Of a stretch of 64,000 nucleotides of DNA, positions 1-10,758 are shown piece after piece; within the stretch, counting starts at the first letter, position 1; each line of letters opens with the position of its first letter. Below the pieces are notes generated by a model, which was not told the DNA's origin, ran no database searches, and was given only the letters and a program-made list of their open reading frames with translations. A program made the position numbers and the translations under genes. Origin of the DNA: Setomelanomma holmii (taxonomy: Eukaryota > Ascomycota > Dothideomycetes > Pleosporales > Phaeosphaeriaceae); the NCBI GenBank assembly GCA_010015745.1, contig ML978227.1, positions 1 through 64,000 of the forward strand. Direction: 5' to 3'.

Positions 1-267
1 CTCATTGGTACTAGGACAGTAGGAGCCATGGGAGGACTGTTATTCCGGATATCTGGGGTAAGACATGGAGCATTAGTTAGCTAGAGAGATCAGCTTTGGT
101 TGACACCGCAGCTGAGGGGGGTGTGTAACCACGTGGCTGAAGTCACATGTTATCCTATTGTAGTAGGCACTGCCCTATGGGCAAGTGCACTTACCTCTGA
201 GCCGAGAGCTCCTGGAACATCACAATCACAACACGACAACAGATAGCAATACAATCGTTGATCACAG

Positions 268-1170
268 CCTCCGACCGACACTGCTCACGCAGTTACAATA
301 GATCTCAGACTCCCAGTTCGAGTGACTGCTCTTATCAACGATACAGTTGGAACACTATTGGCACGAGCCTATGCTGCGCCAAAATCTGCGACAACGATCA
401 TGGGTGCCGTCTTCGGCACTGGAACCAATGGCGCTTATATTGAGCAAGCATCCAGGATTAAGAAGCTGGGAGAATGCGTCATAGAGAACGAGCGCGTCAT
501 GATCATCAATTCGGAATGGGGCAATTTTGATCAGAACCTCGAATATCTTCCAGTCACCACATTTGATAAGACGGTGGACGCTCAAAGTGTCAATCCAGGA
601 TTCGAGATGTTTGAGAAGATGGTTTCGGGAATGTATCTCGGAGAGATATTGAGATTGGCATTCGTCTCACTCCTGGAGGACTCAAGAATGAACATACTTG
701 AGCAAACCGATATTCAGGCAAAATCGAGATTATATGAATCATGGAGTGTGGACACTTCGGTCTTGAGCAGTCTACAAGCCGACAATTCCCTAGATTTGTC
801 AGTCAGCAGAATAAGGCTAGAGCAGACACTGGGACTTGAGATGGTCAGCTATGAAGTGGTACGGGCACTCCGCACAATAGCATGCTCCATAGGGAGGCGA
901 GCCGCGAGACTGGGTGCTGTTGCTCTTGGTGCAGTCATTCTGCAAACAGATTCTCTGGGCAGAAGTTCGAATAGCGCAGGGCGGGTAGACATAGGCGTTG
1001 ATGGATCTCTGATTGAGCTGTATCCTCCTTTCGCGAATGAAATGAGGCGGGCCCTCAGCTGCATTGAAGGGATTGGACTTGACGGCCTAACGAGGATCGA
1101 TATTGCAATCGCGAAGGATGGGAGCGGAGTCGGGGCGGCGCTGGCGGCTTATATTGCGGCAGCTACTTAG
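268..1170 (+). pseudogene. Hexokinase family, C-terminal half only (GlcNAc-kinase-like)
   Basis: Resembles the large domain of fungal hexokinases, which phosphorylate hexoses or N-acetylglucosamine with ATP. Visible motifs are LPVRVTALINDTVGT, which holds the catalytic Asp in NDT, then FGTGTNGAYIE, INSEWGNFD, FEKMVSGMYLGEI and, near the end, IELYPPF. About 300 codons are open from position 268, just after a possible CACAG splice acceptor, to the TAG at 1168-1170. A normal enzyme has about 200 further N-terminal residues with the phosphate-1 loop and the sugar-binding start. I could not find these in bases 1-267 in any frame, and that stretch reads more like leader or spacer DNA. The gene is therefore either truncated or interrupted by a long intron reaching beyond the left edge. 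The wording of the motifs is closer to GlcNAc kinases than to glucose hexokinases, but this is a judgement by eye. A regulator and a GlcN-6-P deaminase follow, which supports an amino-sugar role. Confidence 0.75.
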
Positions 1171-1433
1171 CATCGCTGAGAGATAACACAAAGTATAATA
1201 TATGACGTGATCGAAGTTCCTTGTATCTTCGTTGTGGCACACTGTGGAGATGGAGATAACGTGTAGCAAAGGACCCTTGCTTCGACCGCCAAAGCCACTA
1301 ACAATTCATCGGGCCCGCGCTAAGCTCGGTCGCGACCTCCCGAAGTCTGTGGACTTACAGCGCGATACGGTCGCAGTCGAGCTTGCTCATGCCTGCACCT
1401 CAAACACCTTGACACGTCGATGTATGACAGACG

Positions 1434-3553
1434 ATGAGCAGCCGCGAGCAATCTGCGAATAATGGCCTCGGTAATGCCAGCGCAATTCGTGCTCGGCCTA
1501 CCAAGGCGTGTGGTGAGTATTTGGGTCTATGCTAGGCATATATGTGCTGACTTTGATGCTAGTGGAGTGTCGAAGACAGAAGGTGCGAAAATCGGCCAGA
1601 TTCGGAGTTGAGATCTGATATTGGATAGATGAAATGTGAGCCACAGCGTGATGGGCCATGCAAGCGATGCAGGAACAGCAAAACCGAATGTATCTTCAAA
1701 CCTCGTCCCAATGCCCGCCAGCCGGATCCAGCAACCTCCACAGGAGCGCTGCAATGCTCCGATGACACATCCTCTCAAGTGATGGCACGATTGGCAGTAA
1801 TCGAGTCTGTCCTGGGCATCAGCAACAGTGGTTCCATTTGTCCAATTTCTGAAAGGGTTTCATCTCTCACACCGATCTTAACCGCTGATCTCGAAGATAG
1901 GGAGAGTGACCCTAGTCTCGCCGAGCGGTGGCAGGCGACTGCGAATCTTAGAAGATTCACAGCGCCGAAGCACTCAAAAATATGGTCTCGACCTGTAGTG
2001 TCACAGCTTTGGTCCTAGTAGGTTTGATCTGCCTATCAAGAGCAGCTAAATTCTAATTACCTAGATTCTACACAAACACGGAAGGTCTTCACTTCCATTC
2101 AGAGCGAGAGGCTTCGAAGAATCCAACCCCACTGCTTCTGGCAGCTATCCTGTACGTCTCTTCGCTACATCACACCTCCGAGCGGTTTACTGCCTATGCG
2201 CCGGAGTAATTCCGTGCTACATGCAGTGCTATCGCCGAAATGTCAATATCTGGAGCTTTAAAACGATCGGGGATAATGGCTATTGATGAGACAGTACCCA
2301 CTCTTTCCGCCCAGGAAGCTGCGTATCAGAACGTGCTTGGTCTTATCATTGCTGGTCTGGTATCAGAAGCCTTTATCGATCTCACCGGAATCTGGATATC
2401 GATTGGATATCGCCTGATAATCGATCACTGCCCTGTCTATATAGACCAAAGCGCGAACAAATGGCGCCAATTGTTCTCTGGGCTTCAGGTAATTCCACTA
2501 CTTCTCACTCGCCCTTCTGAAGCTTATAGAAGTACAGATCATCGACCTTGAACATGCTTCTCTGCACCTTGCATCTACCATTGTCCCCATCAGAGCCCCA
2601 CTACCGTCACTCCGTCAATTGCAAAGCTTTGCAGAGGATCCTTTCAATTGGCTCACGGGAATCATGCACACAGGTCTCGGCAACTTCACAGGGCGTGGAC
2701 TGCCGACTATTTGGTCTTTCATATCATCGACCCATGCAGAGCGGCCTGTCGCTTCTGAAGTCCCCTTTACTGATCGCGATGCACAAGTCATTAAGGAATG
2801 GGCTGCAACCTGGATGATTGGCTCGCGAGCTCTAACCGCCCAAGCAATACTGAAAATGACCGCATGCAGATCAGGCGACAATACGGTCTACATAGGCTAC
2901 TTGTACTGTCGATATATCATCTTGCTCGCGGTTTCGATCTATTCGCAGACACAGTCGCAACGGCAGAACGACATGAGCTTTTACTTTCAGCGCGCGCAAC
3001 ATTGAATCTGCAGAAGAACGATAGTGGCATCTGGGCAAATTGGGATTTGGTCATGATTACATGGGCTGCAATCCTTGTTCTTCAAGGATTGGAGGGTGGT
3101 GTTGGGGAGCAAGACGATCTATTGTTGGTGCAAGACCACCTGAACAAGCTTCAAAGAACGAAGCGACCAGCGCCCAGCCTTCACCATACTCTGGCTGACC
3201 GCCTCGAGACCTGGCTCCAGAGCATGAATACTCCTCCAAGTACAGCCCTTGCTCTACCAGACTTTGACCTTTCGTGGACACTCTTCGATCAGAACAACAT
3301 GGATTTTACTTCCACATCGGCACACGAGCAGGATCCGTCAGTATCAACATCGGCTTTCATTGCCGAGAATTCTACCAATGGCCAATCTACGAATGACTCG
3401 TCTTTGGGGCATTCGCAACACCAGGCTTACAACAACCCTGAATTCTGGAATGTATACAGCAGCGCAGTTGGATCTTGGCCTTCTGGCTTCACACGATTAT
3501 TTGGCAACCCAGTGTATGATGAGATGCCGAACAGCAGCAATAAAATGCAATGA
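1434..3553 (+). pseudogene. Zn2Cys6 transcription factor, disrupted
   Basis: The fungal binuclear zinc cluster is split over three exons: 1434-1512, 1563-1582 and 1629 onward. Spliced, it reads ACVECRRQKMKCEP then GPCKRCRNSKTEC, giving the full C-x2-C-x6-C / C-x2-C-x6-C set. The start at 1434 is the ATG in frame with this cluster. A fungal-specific middle region follows, with LLLAAILYVSS, PFNWLTG, a NLDDWL segment and a Ser/Asn-rich tail ending at 3553. Lesions: (1) no frame-keeping splice was found between the end of exon 3 (about 2018) and the coding resumed at 2065; (2) a TAA at 2207-2209 within a clearly coding stretch, where PE-stop-F would be expected to read PEYF; (3) the frame shifts at the G-run 2800-2802, after which the coding frame continues to 3553. 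One intron (2489-2537) looks normal. The gene lies between a hexokinase and a convergent GlcN-6-P deaminase, so it probably once regulated amino-sugar use. Confidence 0.8.
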
Positions 3554-3576
3554 AAGACCGAACAAAAGGATATCAT

Positions 3577-4895
3577 TCACGCTAAGACATTACCGCTGCT
3601 GATCCTGGAGCCCATCCTATCGAAAGATCGATCCTCTGGCCCTAGCGAAGGTGATCTGCTCGTAGGCGATACTCGCGACGCCATGTTGTCAGGGAAGAGC
3701 TCCGGAGTTACTGCCCTTAACGACGGCTTCGTTGGTGGCGCAAGTCTGATGCCTTCCACTACCGCCGCGAAATCTTCATTTGCAGAGTCTTGTCGCGACC
3801 TGGTGTCTTTCCCCAGTACCGCACTCTCAGCAGGATTGGCATCCGTGACCGGACTGCCCAATTGGATCGAGATGGGAATGGTCTGCGCGATTCCAAATTC
3901 CTTCGAAACCTTCTCGATGCTCTTGAAATACTAGTAGGAGTCAATATGGATACTTCCAAGACGTATATTGGACTCGTACCTTGACCGTCTTTACTTGCAA
4001 TTCCAACGTCGCGTTCTCCTCACAAACGACCATCGAGTGCGGATGCAACTGCAAGGCCGAAAGTGTGTACATGTGGTTCACCCCACCCTCGATACACTTC
4101 TGCAGCGCGAGCGCCTTTTGTGCTCCCGTCACAATGATAATAACCTCTCGCGCCTGTCATATCGCCGTCAGCCCCCAATTTCTCCCATGGTTTGCGTCAA
4201 TTCGTACCTCAAGGATCGTCTGCACTCCAACCGTCAGCGCCATCTTCGGTACAAGCTCCATATCGCCCCCAAAGAAGCTCGAATTCGCAATCACGGTATC
4301 AAAAGCCATTGTCTTCACCCTCGTCCTTGATGCGAGACTCGACCCTGGCTCGTTGAATGCAATATGTCCATCCGCGCCAATGCCCCCAAGAAATAAGTCG
4401 ATGCCTCCCACAGCCTTGATCTTGGCTTCGTATGCGCCGCACTCGCCCTCGAGATCCAGTGCGTTCCCATTCAGGATGTGAATATTGTCTGGCTGCACAA
4501 CGACGTGCGAGAAAAAAATGCTGGAACATAAAAGAATGGTAGCTTTCTGGATGTTTACGATCCAGCGCGATGTAGTCATCCTGCAATACGTTAGCAGACT
4601 AATCTTGGGGAGTATATTGTATGTGGATACACTCTAGCATGTTGAAAGTCACGACATGTTTGAACGTAATATCGCCCGCGCGATGTCTCGCAACCAGCGC
4701 TTTGTAGATGAGGACTGGACTGCTTCCTGTTGGTAGCCCCACGACGAACGGTCTTGATTCGGTTGGAGCGAATTTGTGTATACGGTCTGAATAGTTAGAT
4801 GACGAGGAATGCGAAAGTAGTGGTTCCTTACCAATAATGTACTGCGCGACATAACCAGAAGCAGCAAGCTTCTCGTCTCGGATGACCAGTCTCAT
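3577..4895 (-). pseudogene. Glucosamine-6-phosphate deaminase (NagB family), disrupted
   Basis: Converts glucosamine-6-phosphate to fructose-6-phosphate and ammonia, the last step of GlcNAc catabolism. Five exons can be read: 4832-4895, 4638-4786, 4208-4580, 3980-4153 and 3577-3930. Family landmarks are MRLVIRDEKLAASGYVAQY at the start, GLPTGSSP (phosphate loop), the start of TFNMDEY, HPESYHSFM, FLGGIGADGHIAFNEPGSS, TVGVQTI and VNHMYTLSALQLHP. Introns 1, 3 and 4 have good GT..AG ends. Two lesions: the A7 run at 4512-4518 shifts the frame by one base between HPESYHSFM and the catalytic core, and intron 2 (4581-4637) begins CT instead of GT directly after TTCAACATG. After the normal enzyme end (YFKSIE) the frame continues for about 110 Ser/Pro-rich residues, which is unusual for NagB. 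The gene converges on the Zn2Cys6 gene with a gap of only 23 bases. An assembly error at the A7 run is possible. Confidence 0.85.
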
Positions 4896-5472
4896 TGCGA
4901 AGTAATCTGGTGTGAGGTCTATTGAAGGTGATGGTTTCGACTAGAGCAATTGTCGAAATGAATGAACAACGATATCGCCATGCGCTCTTTGCCTTGAAGA
5001 AGATTCTTTGCGCACTTCGGCTAGACAGCGGAAGTTGCCATTTCATTCATCACAGCTGATCCTCCTATCATCAGCCTTCCCTATTCCAAGGGTCATGATG
5101 CGCGTATTGAGATCGCCCGGGGAAGTTGAGAGTGCTGCCGGCGATACCGGCGAACCCGGCAAAGTACAACTGCGGCCAAGGAACCAGGTCCTTATCTTTA
5201 CAACGGCCATACACTCGTAGAGGGAAGCAACTGAGTACGCGCAGTTCGGTCATGTAAAAACCCGATGTTTAAGTGAAGTCTGAAAGAGCTGAGAAATACC
5301 GGCGTATGCAACCGTACCACTATACGTGGAAGTCTGCTGAAATGACGATTGCAAGCAACTACACCTTACACAAGTAACAGCATTTCATCAATGGCCTAAA
5401 CAGTGGCTCAAATCACTTGATGGCAATTTCTCATCGTTCAAAATGCTTGCTGAGACTAGCCATCGATCATAC
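4896..5472. other. Intergenic, presumed 5' region of the deaminase gene
   Basis: No open frame here shows recognisable domains or coding character. It should contain the promoter of the leftward deaminase gene and the 3' end of the leftward membrane-protein gene. Confidence 0.4.
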
Positions 5473-6620
5473 CTATCCTTGTCTCAACCTCGCTATCTCA
5501 CTCTGCATCCTCGCATGCCCCTCCTCTAACGCACTCAAATGCCTCATCCTCGCCATTCGTTCCTCCAACTCCCGCTGTTGACTCTCCAGCTCTGCAAGTT
5601 GTGAGGTGCGCATGTCTTGCGGTGCGGCGTATGCTTCGGGGTAGTAAGGGCCTGTGTTCTCGACATAAGTAGGATGTGGCTGTGCGGTGCCTAGCTCATT
5701 GACAAAAGGCTGGTTACCAGGAGCATAAGAGGGAAGTTCGCCGTGTTGCACTGCTGGGGAGGAGGGATGGGAAGTCCAAAAATAAGGAGAACTGGTGCGA
5801 TTTAATGGAGCGTTCGCAGCTGAAAGCTCAGTCATGTCTGATGGTGGCGGAGGCGAGGACGCTGCAGGACGCAAACTAGTCACAGCGCGATGCTTCTCCT
5901 CATCGTTGCGCGCAGCTGCATAGCCCGTGCCTTGGGCAGCAGTCGTGGCCGCCAACTCTGGCTTTGTATCAGCGTAGGTGTTGCTTGTGGCGGGCGCATC
6001 GGAAATAGTGTGTGGAGAGGCTTTCTGCTATCGCCGGCGCAGGAGGAAGAAGAGTCCAAAGACGAGAAGTGCGAGGAGAGCGACGATACCAACAGCGATC
6101 CCAGCAATTGCGCCTTTAGAGATTCCCAGGCTGGAAAGGACAAGCGAGGCTGTAGCGGACTCTGCCAGGTTTGCAGCCGATGCAGACGACGTCGAGGATG
6201 TGGGTGTGAATCTTGATGACGATGGGTTCGAGACTGCGGATGGTTCAGATCTCACGGATATAACAACTCGCTCGGACGTGATGATGATAGGAGTCGGAGT
6301 TGGAGTCAGGCCTGCGGCCGATGCATTTCTCACGGATGTAACAAGGCGTTCAGATGTGACGACGATAGGAGTGGGGGTAGGAGTTGGAGTCGGTGCAGTG
6401 AGGAAAAAGGCGCGGGCGAAGTGTTGGTAGCTAGTCGAATAAGTGCCAGTATTGGTCGTAGGACTCTGATTATCTGCGCGGCAAACTGTGATTTTGGGAT
6501 CGAACGTCAGCTATGGGACCCGTTTGAGACATCCGATCTCCACTTATCTGAATATGTCACTGTGGTTAAGCTCGTGATGCTGAACATACAACTCCACCCT
6601 CCTGGACCTCTGTAGATTCC
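5473..6620 (-). pseudogene. Ser/Thr-rich single-pass membrane protein with internal TAG
   Basis: The layout is that of a Mid2/WSC-like fungal surface protein, but no named domain is recognised. Reading leftward from about 6510, an ectodomain contains TPTP repeats and two near-identical units (IVVTSERLVTSVRNAS and IIITSERVVISVRSE), then a Ser/Ala-rich stalk. A transmembrane helix follows (GAIAGIAVGIVALLALLVFG), then the stop-transfer LLRRR. An in-frame TAG at 6028-6030 comes immediately after LLRRR. The same frame then stays open to 5473 with a plausible cytosolic tail: Pro-rich, Tyr-rich, ending in a Glu/Arg-rich coiled coil (residues ELESQQRELEERMARMR). So either the protein ends at the membrane, or a CAG-to-TAG change cut off the tail, or the stop is read through. 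Exons upstream of about 6510 could not be fixed; GGWSCMFSITSLTTVTYSD near 6600-6540 is probably part of the ectodomain. Confidence 0.55.
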
Positions 6621-7500
6621 ATAGCGGCTGAATGGATCAATAGGCGTTTGACACACACAAATGGGTAGTATTTTAAATACCTTGGGCAACATCCCACGGA
6701 TGACAAGAAAGAAGCTGCGCTCGACCAGCCGACGGGACAACCTGCTGATATGGGAGCGACTGTCGTAGGGAAACAACTGTTGTCCTAGGACATCTTGCCT
6801 AGCGACTGCGGGCAATTGACCTAGACTACAGTGTGAGACTAAATGCGAAGTGGACTTGCGACCTGCACTGCGAGCCTTACGCCTTGACGAAATGCGCCGC
6901 CAACATCGTTGGCCAAAGTTCCCCACCAGATTGTATTACAGGACGCCGGCGGTGTGAAGGCAGTTATAGCGGTCATCTTAATGAAGTTGTGACAAGGCTG
7001 AGATGCAAAAGCTGTGAAGGAGAACCCGCCCTAGAAAGGCGGGAGGGGTCGGGCTTATGTGTACATGCAGACCTACTGCACCGAAAAGCAAATACTCCGC
7101 ATAACATATCGGCCCCATCAACAGCTTCATGCGTGCTAGTCGAATGTTGTGTCTGCTTCCATGTACCATTGGTGTACCAAGACTTGCTTGTCGATCTAGT
7201 CCATAGACGAGGCGTTGAGTTGCGAGCCGCTTCCGGAAAACGGTATGGACTAGAACTCCTCCATACGCCAGCCTTATCGGCCAGAATCGTGGAGCCAAGC
7301 TGATCAGCGTTGCAGAGCATCTGTGGGACGAATTCTGGAATCTGGAGAAGCGAAAGATTGCTGCAGGTATTGCATAAGGACAGCTTGAAATACGAAACGC
7401 TGATCACAAGGTCGGTTGGTAGTCCCTATGCTAGACGAATGCTTGCTCCAGTATCGAAAGGGCGCCGCTCGCACCGTCTTCCTGCATCTTCCTAGTGCAG
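6621..7500. other. Intergenic, no recognised gene
   Basis: Several overlapping open frames of 100-156 codons exist on both strands, but none shows a known motif or a credible splice pattern. The plus frame 6833-7303 has scattered Cys pairs but no recognisable zinc-finger spacing. Confidence 0.3.
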
Positions 7501-9159
7501 CTAGGATTTTCCTTTCCAGGCTTTCAGGAAGTCGATCTTGATCTTGCCAGCGTCCTCATTATCTTGCAGACCAAGCGATTTCATGAGTCTTTCCGCAAAT
7601 TCACTGGTGTATGGAAATTTACGAGCATAGATATGCTTCTTCTCTGCCTCGAGTACCGCTTCGAACAATCCGACCTCACTGATGCTTAGATCGATGTTGA
7701 TCTTAGTCTTGGACACGAGTCCGAGTAGACCGTAAACTTTGTCATGCGTGTCTCGACACTCCTGGTGGCTCCACTGGTGGAGAACGTTGTGCAGATGATG
7801 CTTTTTCTTCCTGTCCCATGTTTGTTTCGTCTCGACGATGCCTTTCCAGTTCTCCCAATTGATATCAGGATGTGCGGCTTCAAATTTGCGCTGAATACGC
7901 ATCAGGTCGGAGAAGTCCCAGCGGTGTCCGCCCGTGTAAACATGTATCTTCCTAGCCATGAATATTTCTTGGACACTGCCAAGTTTGCCGTCAGATTATG
8001 TCTCAGTCACTTCTCCAAGCAGTACTTACATCCACAGACGTGTCCAGTACTTGTTCTCGACCATGTATTTGAGTCCATAGCGTCGATGGGTATCCCCAGA
8101 GGTCGATGTGGGCTCTCTCAAGTTCAGCTGATTGTAGAGGAGACGGATGCCGTTACTTTCAAGGGCTTCTTCACAGGCCCCAAGCCAGACAAGCACCACA
8201 GAAGCCTTCTCGTATATTTTCGGCATAAGCTCGAGTTGCCGTGCCTTCTCTTCCAACTGGAGCTGATCAATACATAGAGCGTCGATCCAGAAAGGGCCTT
8301 CGTTCTGTGATTGGCGCATGGCATGCAGGAAGTCCCACAAGTTGCACCGAACACTCACGGGTTCGCCGTAAATGATGATGTCTTTGACGTCGCCTGAGCT
8401 CGCTGCCGGGCCCCAAGTGTAGGAGAGGGCAGTGTACTCCATCCGATCCCAGGAAATCTTGTTTGCGAAGTGACTCGAGTCTAGGAAGTAGCACTGAATA
8501 GGTGAAGATGCGTCCTGACCGTCCAGCGGGACTATCTTGAGTAGCCTTATCTTTTTCTGGGCATCGGGAGTTTTGTCGAACGGTCTTGGGTGCCAGCTTC
8601 GTCGGTTGTTACGGGCCTGGTCTTCCTCGGTCGGATTGTACTCTAAGAGCAGTCTGTCTGCAGGTCCGACGAAAGTGTCTTTGTTACGGTTATTCCTGAC
8701 GAATTTCTCAATTCGCAGTCCCGCCATGACCACGTCCGTTCGTACTTGTGCTGCTACCTTCACACGCAGAACTTTCTCACGAAACTTATCCGATCGAGAT
8801 GGAGTTGGTGCTGTCACTTCTTCTGCAATTGGCGCAGGCTCTCGTCTGTACGTGAGATCTGGCCGATGGCAGGCACCGGTGCAGCTTGTTGGTAGCTGTG
8901 TATTGTAATTGTAGTAACTCTGCCCATAACCTGAGGAGTACGTGCAGGCTGGCCTGGTGTAATCATAGGCTGTATAGGTAGGCCGAGCATAGGCATCGAA
9001 TGATTTGTCAGGAGTGCGACGATAGAAAAATATGACCAAGAACAGAACAACAGAGACACAAACAACAAGCAGGAACATGGTAGGGATGACAAAACGTGTA
9101 AGCTGGTCGAGAAACAGGCGAGGCTGAAACTCGTCGAAATTGATGATCTTATGGACCAT
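7501..9159 (-). CDS. Membrane-anchored HET-domain protein
   Basis: Two exons, 8030-9159 and 7501-7975, joined across a 54-base intron with a GTAAGT donor. The splice creates the classic HET motif WTRLWIVQEI, which confirms the junction. The protein is about 535 residues. Residues about 21-48 form a strong transmembrane helix (FVIPTMFLLVVCVSVVLFLVIFF) followed by RR. A Tyr-rich linker and a basic region come next. The HET domain (about residues 235-400) shows YTALSYTWG, FWIDALCIDQ, MPKIYEKASVVLVWLG and YWTRLWIVQEI. HET domains trigger cell death in vegetative incompatibility and in some fungal NLR systems. An N-terminal membrane anchor is not the commonest arrangement and suggests action at a membrane. 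The frame is intact, unlike the second HET gene at 19-21 kb. Confidence 0.9.
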
Positions 9160-9806
9160 AGTGTGTGACGATAGAATACTGCTGATATTCGCTAGAACTC
9201 TCGAGGCACCCGGTGGTGTACGGCAACTGTCCTGTCGTGAACATGAATGCTCGTGGATAGGATCTGGCTGTGGCTATAAGGCTACCACATGGTGGCTTCG
9301 TCCGCCCTACATTTCAATGTCAGACTGAGCAGGCTGAGGCATCAACCTGGATGATCGCATTGAGGTGTCGTGCAGGCAGAGCGAATCGTGTTGTGAAGCA
9401 CAATAAGGGCGTCGCATGGATTGGGCCCGGTCCTGAGCTGGCCGGACAGCACTGACATAGTGACGGCCACCCCCACGCGACTGTGAATACAAGACTGCGC
9501 CATAAGCGCTGCAAAGCGCTGCATGGCTCGAAGGTGATATGGCGGGCATTGATGGCAGATGATAGGGTGTGCGGTGAAGGAAGGTGGTCAATGAGCATGG
9601 CGGGGTTGAAAGAGCCCCACCAGGTAGCGTTAAAGCCTTCAGCGGCTGCACCCGACGTCGCGACCTTGCACCTGCACAGCATAATAACTCTCCCAACACA
9701 CTGCTAAAAGTCCTTATTCGCCTCAGATCTGCACTCTGTCCTCGCGACACCTCCTTCACCTGTACCTCATCCTGCTCCAGTAGCAAGCACACTCTCCACA
9801 GCAAAC
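9160..9806. promoter_or_regulatory. Divergent intergenic region between HET gene and profilin
   Basis: Holds the 5' regions of two divergent genes. The last 100 bases before the profilin ATG are C/T-rich (for example ctcatcctgctccag), as is common upstream of highly expressed fungal genes. No TATA box close to either start was identified. Confidence 0.4.
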
Positions 9807-10471
9807 ATGTCCTGGCAAGGTAGGCACCGGGCACGCCATCTCTGAGTATTTATAGCTAACCAAAGCGACAGCATACGTTGATCAGAGGTATGAAGGATCG
9901 CCACAGCGATAGCAATCTTTTCTGACTCCCTCACCACAGCCTCGTCGGCACCGGCAATATCGACAAAGCCCTCATCTGCGATGTCGGTGGCCAAACCACC
10001 TGGGCCTCCTCCCCAGACTTCTCCGTACGTCCTTCGCTCCTGCCGCGCAAGTCATAAACCACCAGCTGCTCTAGCAATGATAGCGGGAGTCACGAGTGCG
10101 CGCGATAGCGGGCACAGGTGCTAACGGCTTCCAGCTTACTGCCGCCGAGATGAGCGCCATCGCCGCCTCCTTCGCCGACAAGAGCGACCCCAAGGCCGTC
10201 ATCGCAAACGGCGTCAAGGTTAACGGCACAAAGTACATGACCATCGAGTCGACCGACGACTCTCTGAAGGCGAAGAAGGTGCGATACCTCACGCTACCAC
10301 CTAGCATCGAAGATCCTGGAGGCTGACACATTCCAGGGCAAGGAAGGCGTCGTCGCCTACAAGACTGCACAAGCGCTGCTTATCGCCCATCACCCCGACT
10401 CCGTCCAAACAACCAATGCCTACGCCTCGGTCGTCGAGCTAGGTGAATACCTCAAGAAGGTCGGCTACTAA
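9807..10471 (+). CDS. pfy1: Profilin
   Basis: Small actin-monomer-binding protein that promotes filament assembly with formins. Five exons: 9807-9819, 9872-9887, 9940-10024, 10135-10278 and 10337-10471, giving 130 residues, the normal profilin length. The spliced start is MSWQAYVDQSLVGTG, followed by DKALICDVGGQTTWASSPDF, LTAAEMSAIAASF, a KYMTIES stretch and the C-terminal actin/proline-binding helix ending in ELGEYLKKVGY. The first two exons are only 13 and 16 bases, so ordinary gene callers may miss the true start. The third intron is longer (110 bases) and has a GCTAAC branch point just before TTCCAG. The product is cytosolic and probably highly expressed. Confidence 0.95.
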
Positions 10472-10758
10472 GCGCCAGTCCGTCCTCTCATTTGTTACTT
10501 TAGGAATGTTTGCATAAACCTCTTAACGAGGCAGCGTGGTCGGATTGGCATGGCTGGGCGGGACTCTCTGGTGTGGATAGATATGAGCGATGATGGCATG
10601 ACATAGCGATATGGAGGACTGAGAATAGGCAATGACATACATAACACCTACACTCGGCAGCTGAAAGACTGTATGGCCAAGACTGAAGATGCTTACTGCA
10701 GCGCAGCCGAGTTAACAGCTACTATGATATCGATTTAGCTACACAGCGGCCCAGAATT

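Noticed and set aside
6833..7303. 156-codon plus-strand frame with several Cys pairs
   Set aside because: Cys spacing fits no finger type, and overlapping frames on the other strand are equally open. No splice or homologue pattern.
9307..9834. 175-codon minus-strand frame upstream of and overlapping profilin
   Set aside because: It covers the C/T-rich profilin promoter and the first profilin exon. Composition is Arg/Ser/Leu-rich without motifs, as expected for antisense of such DNA.
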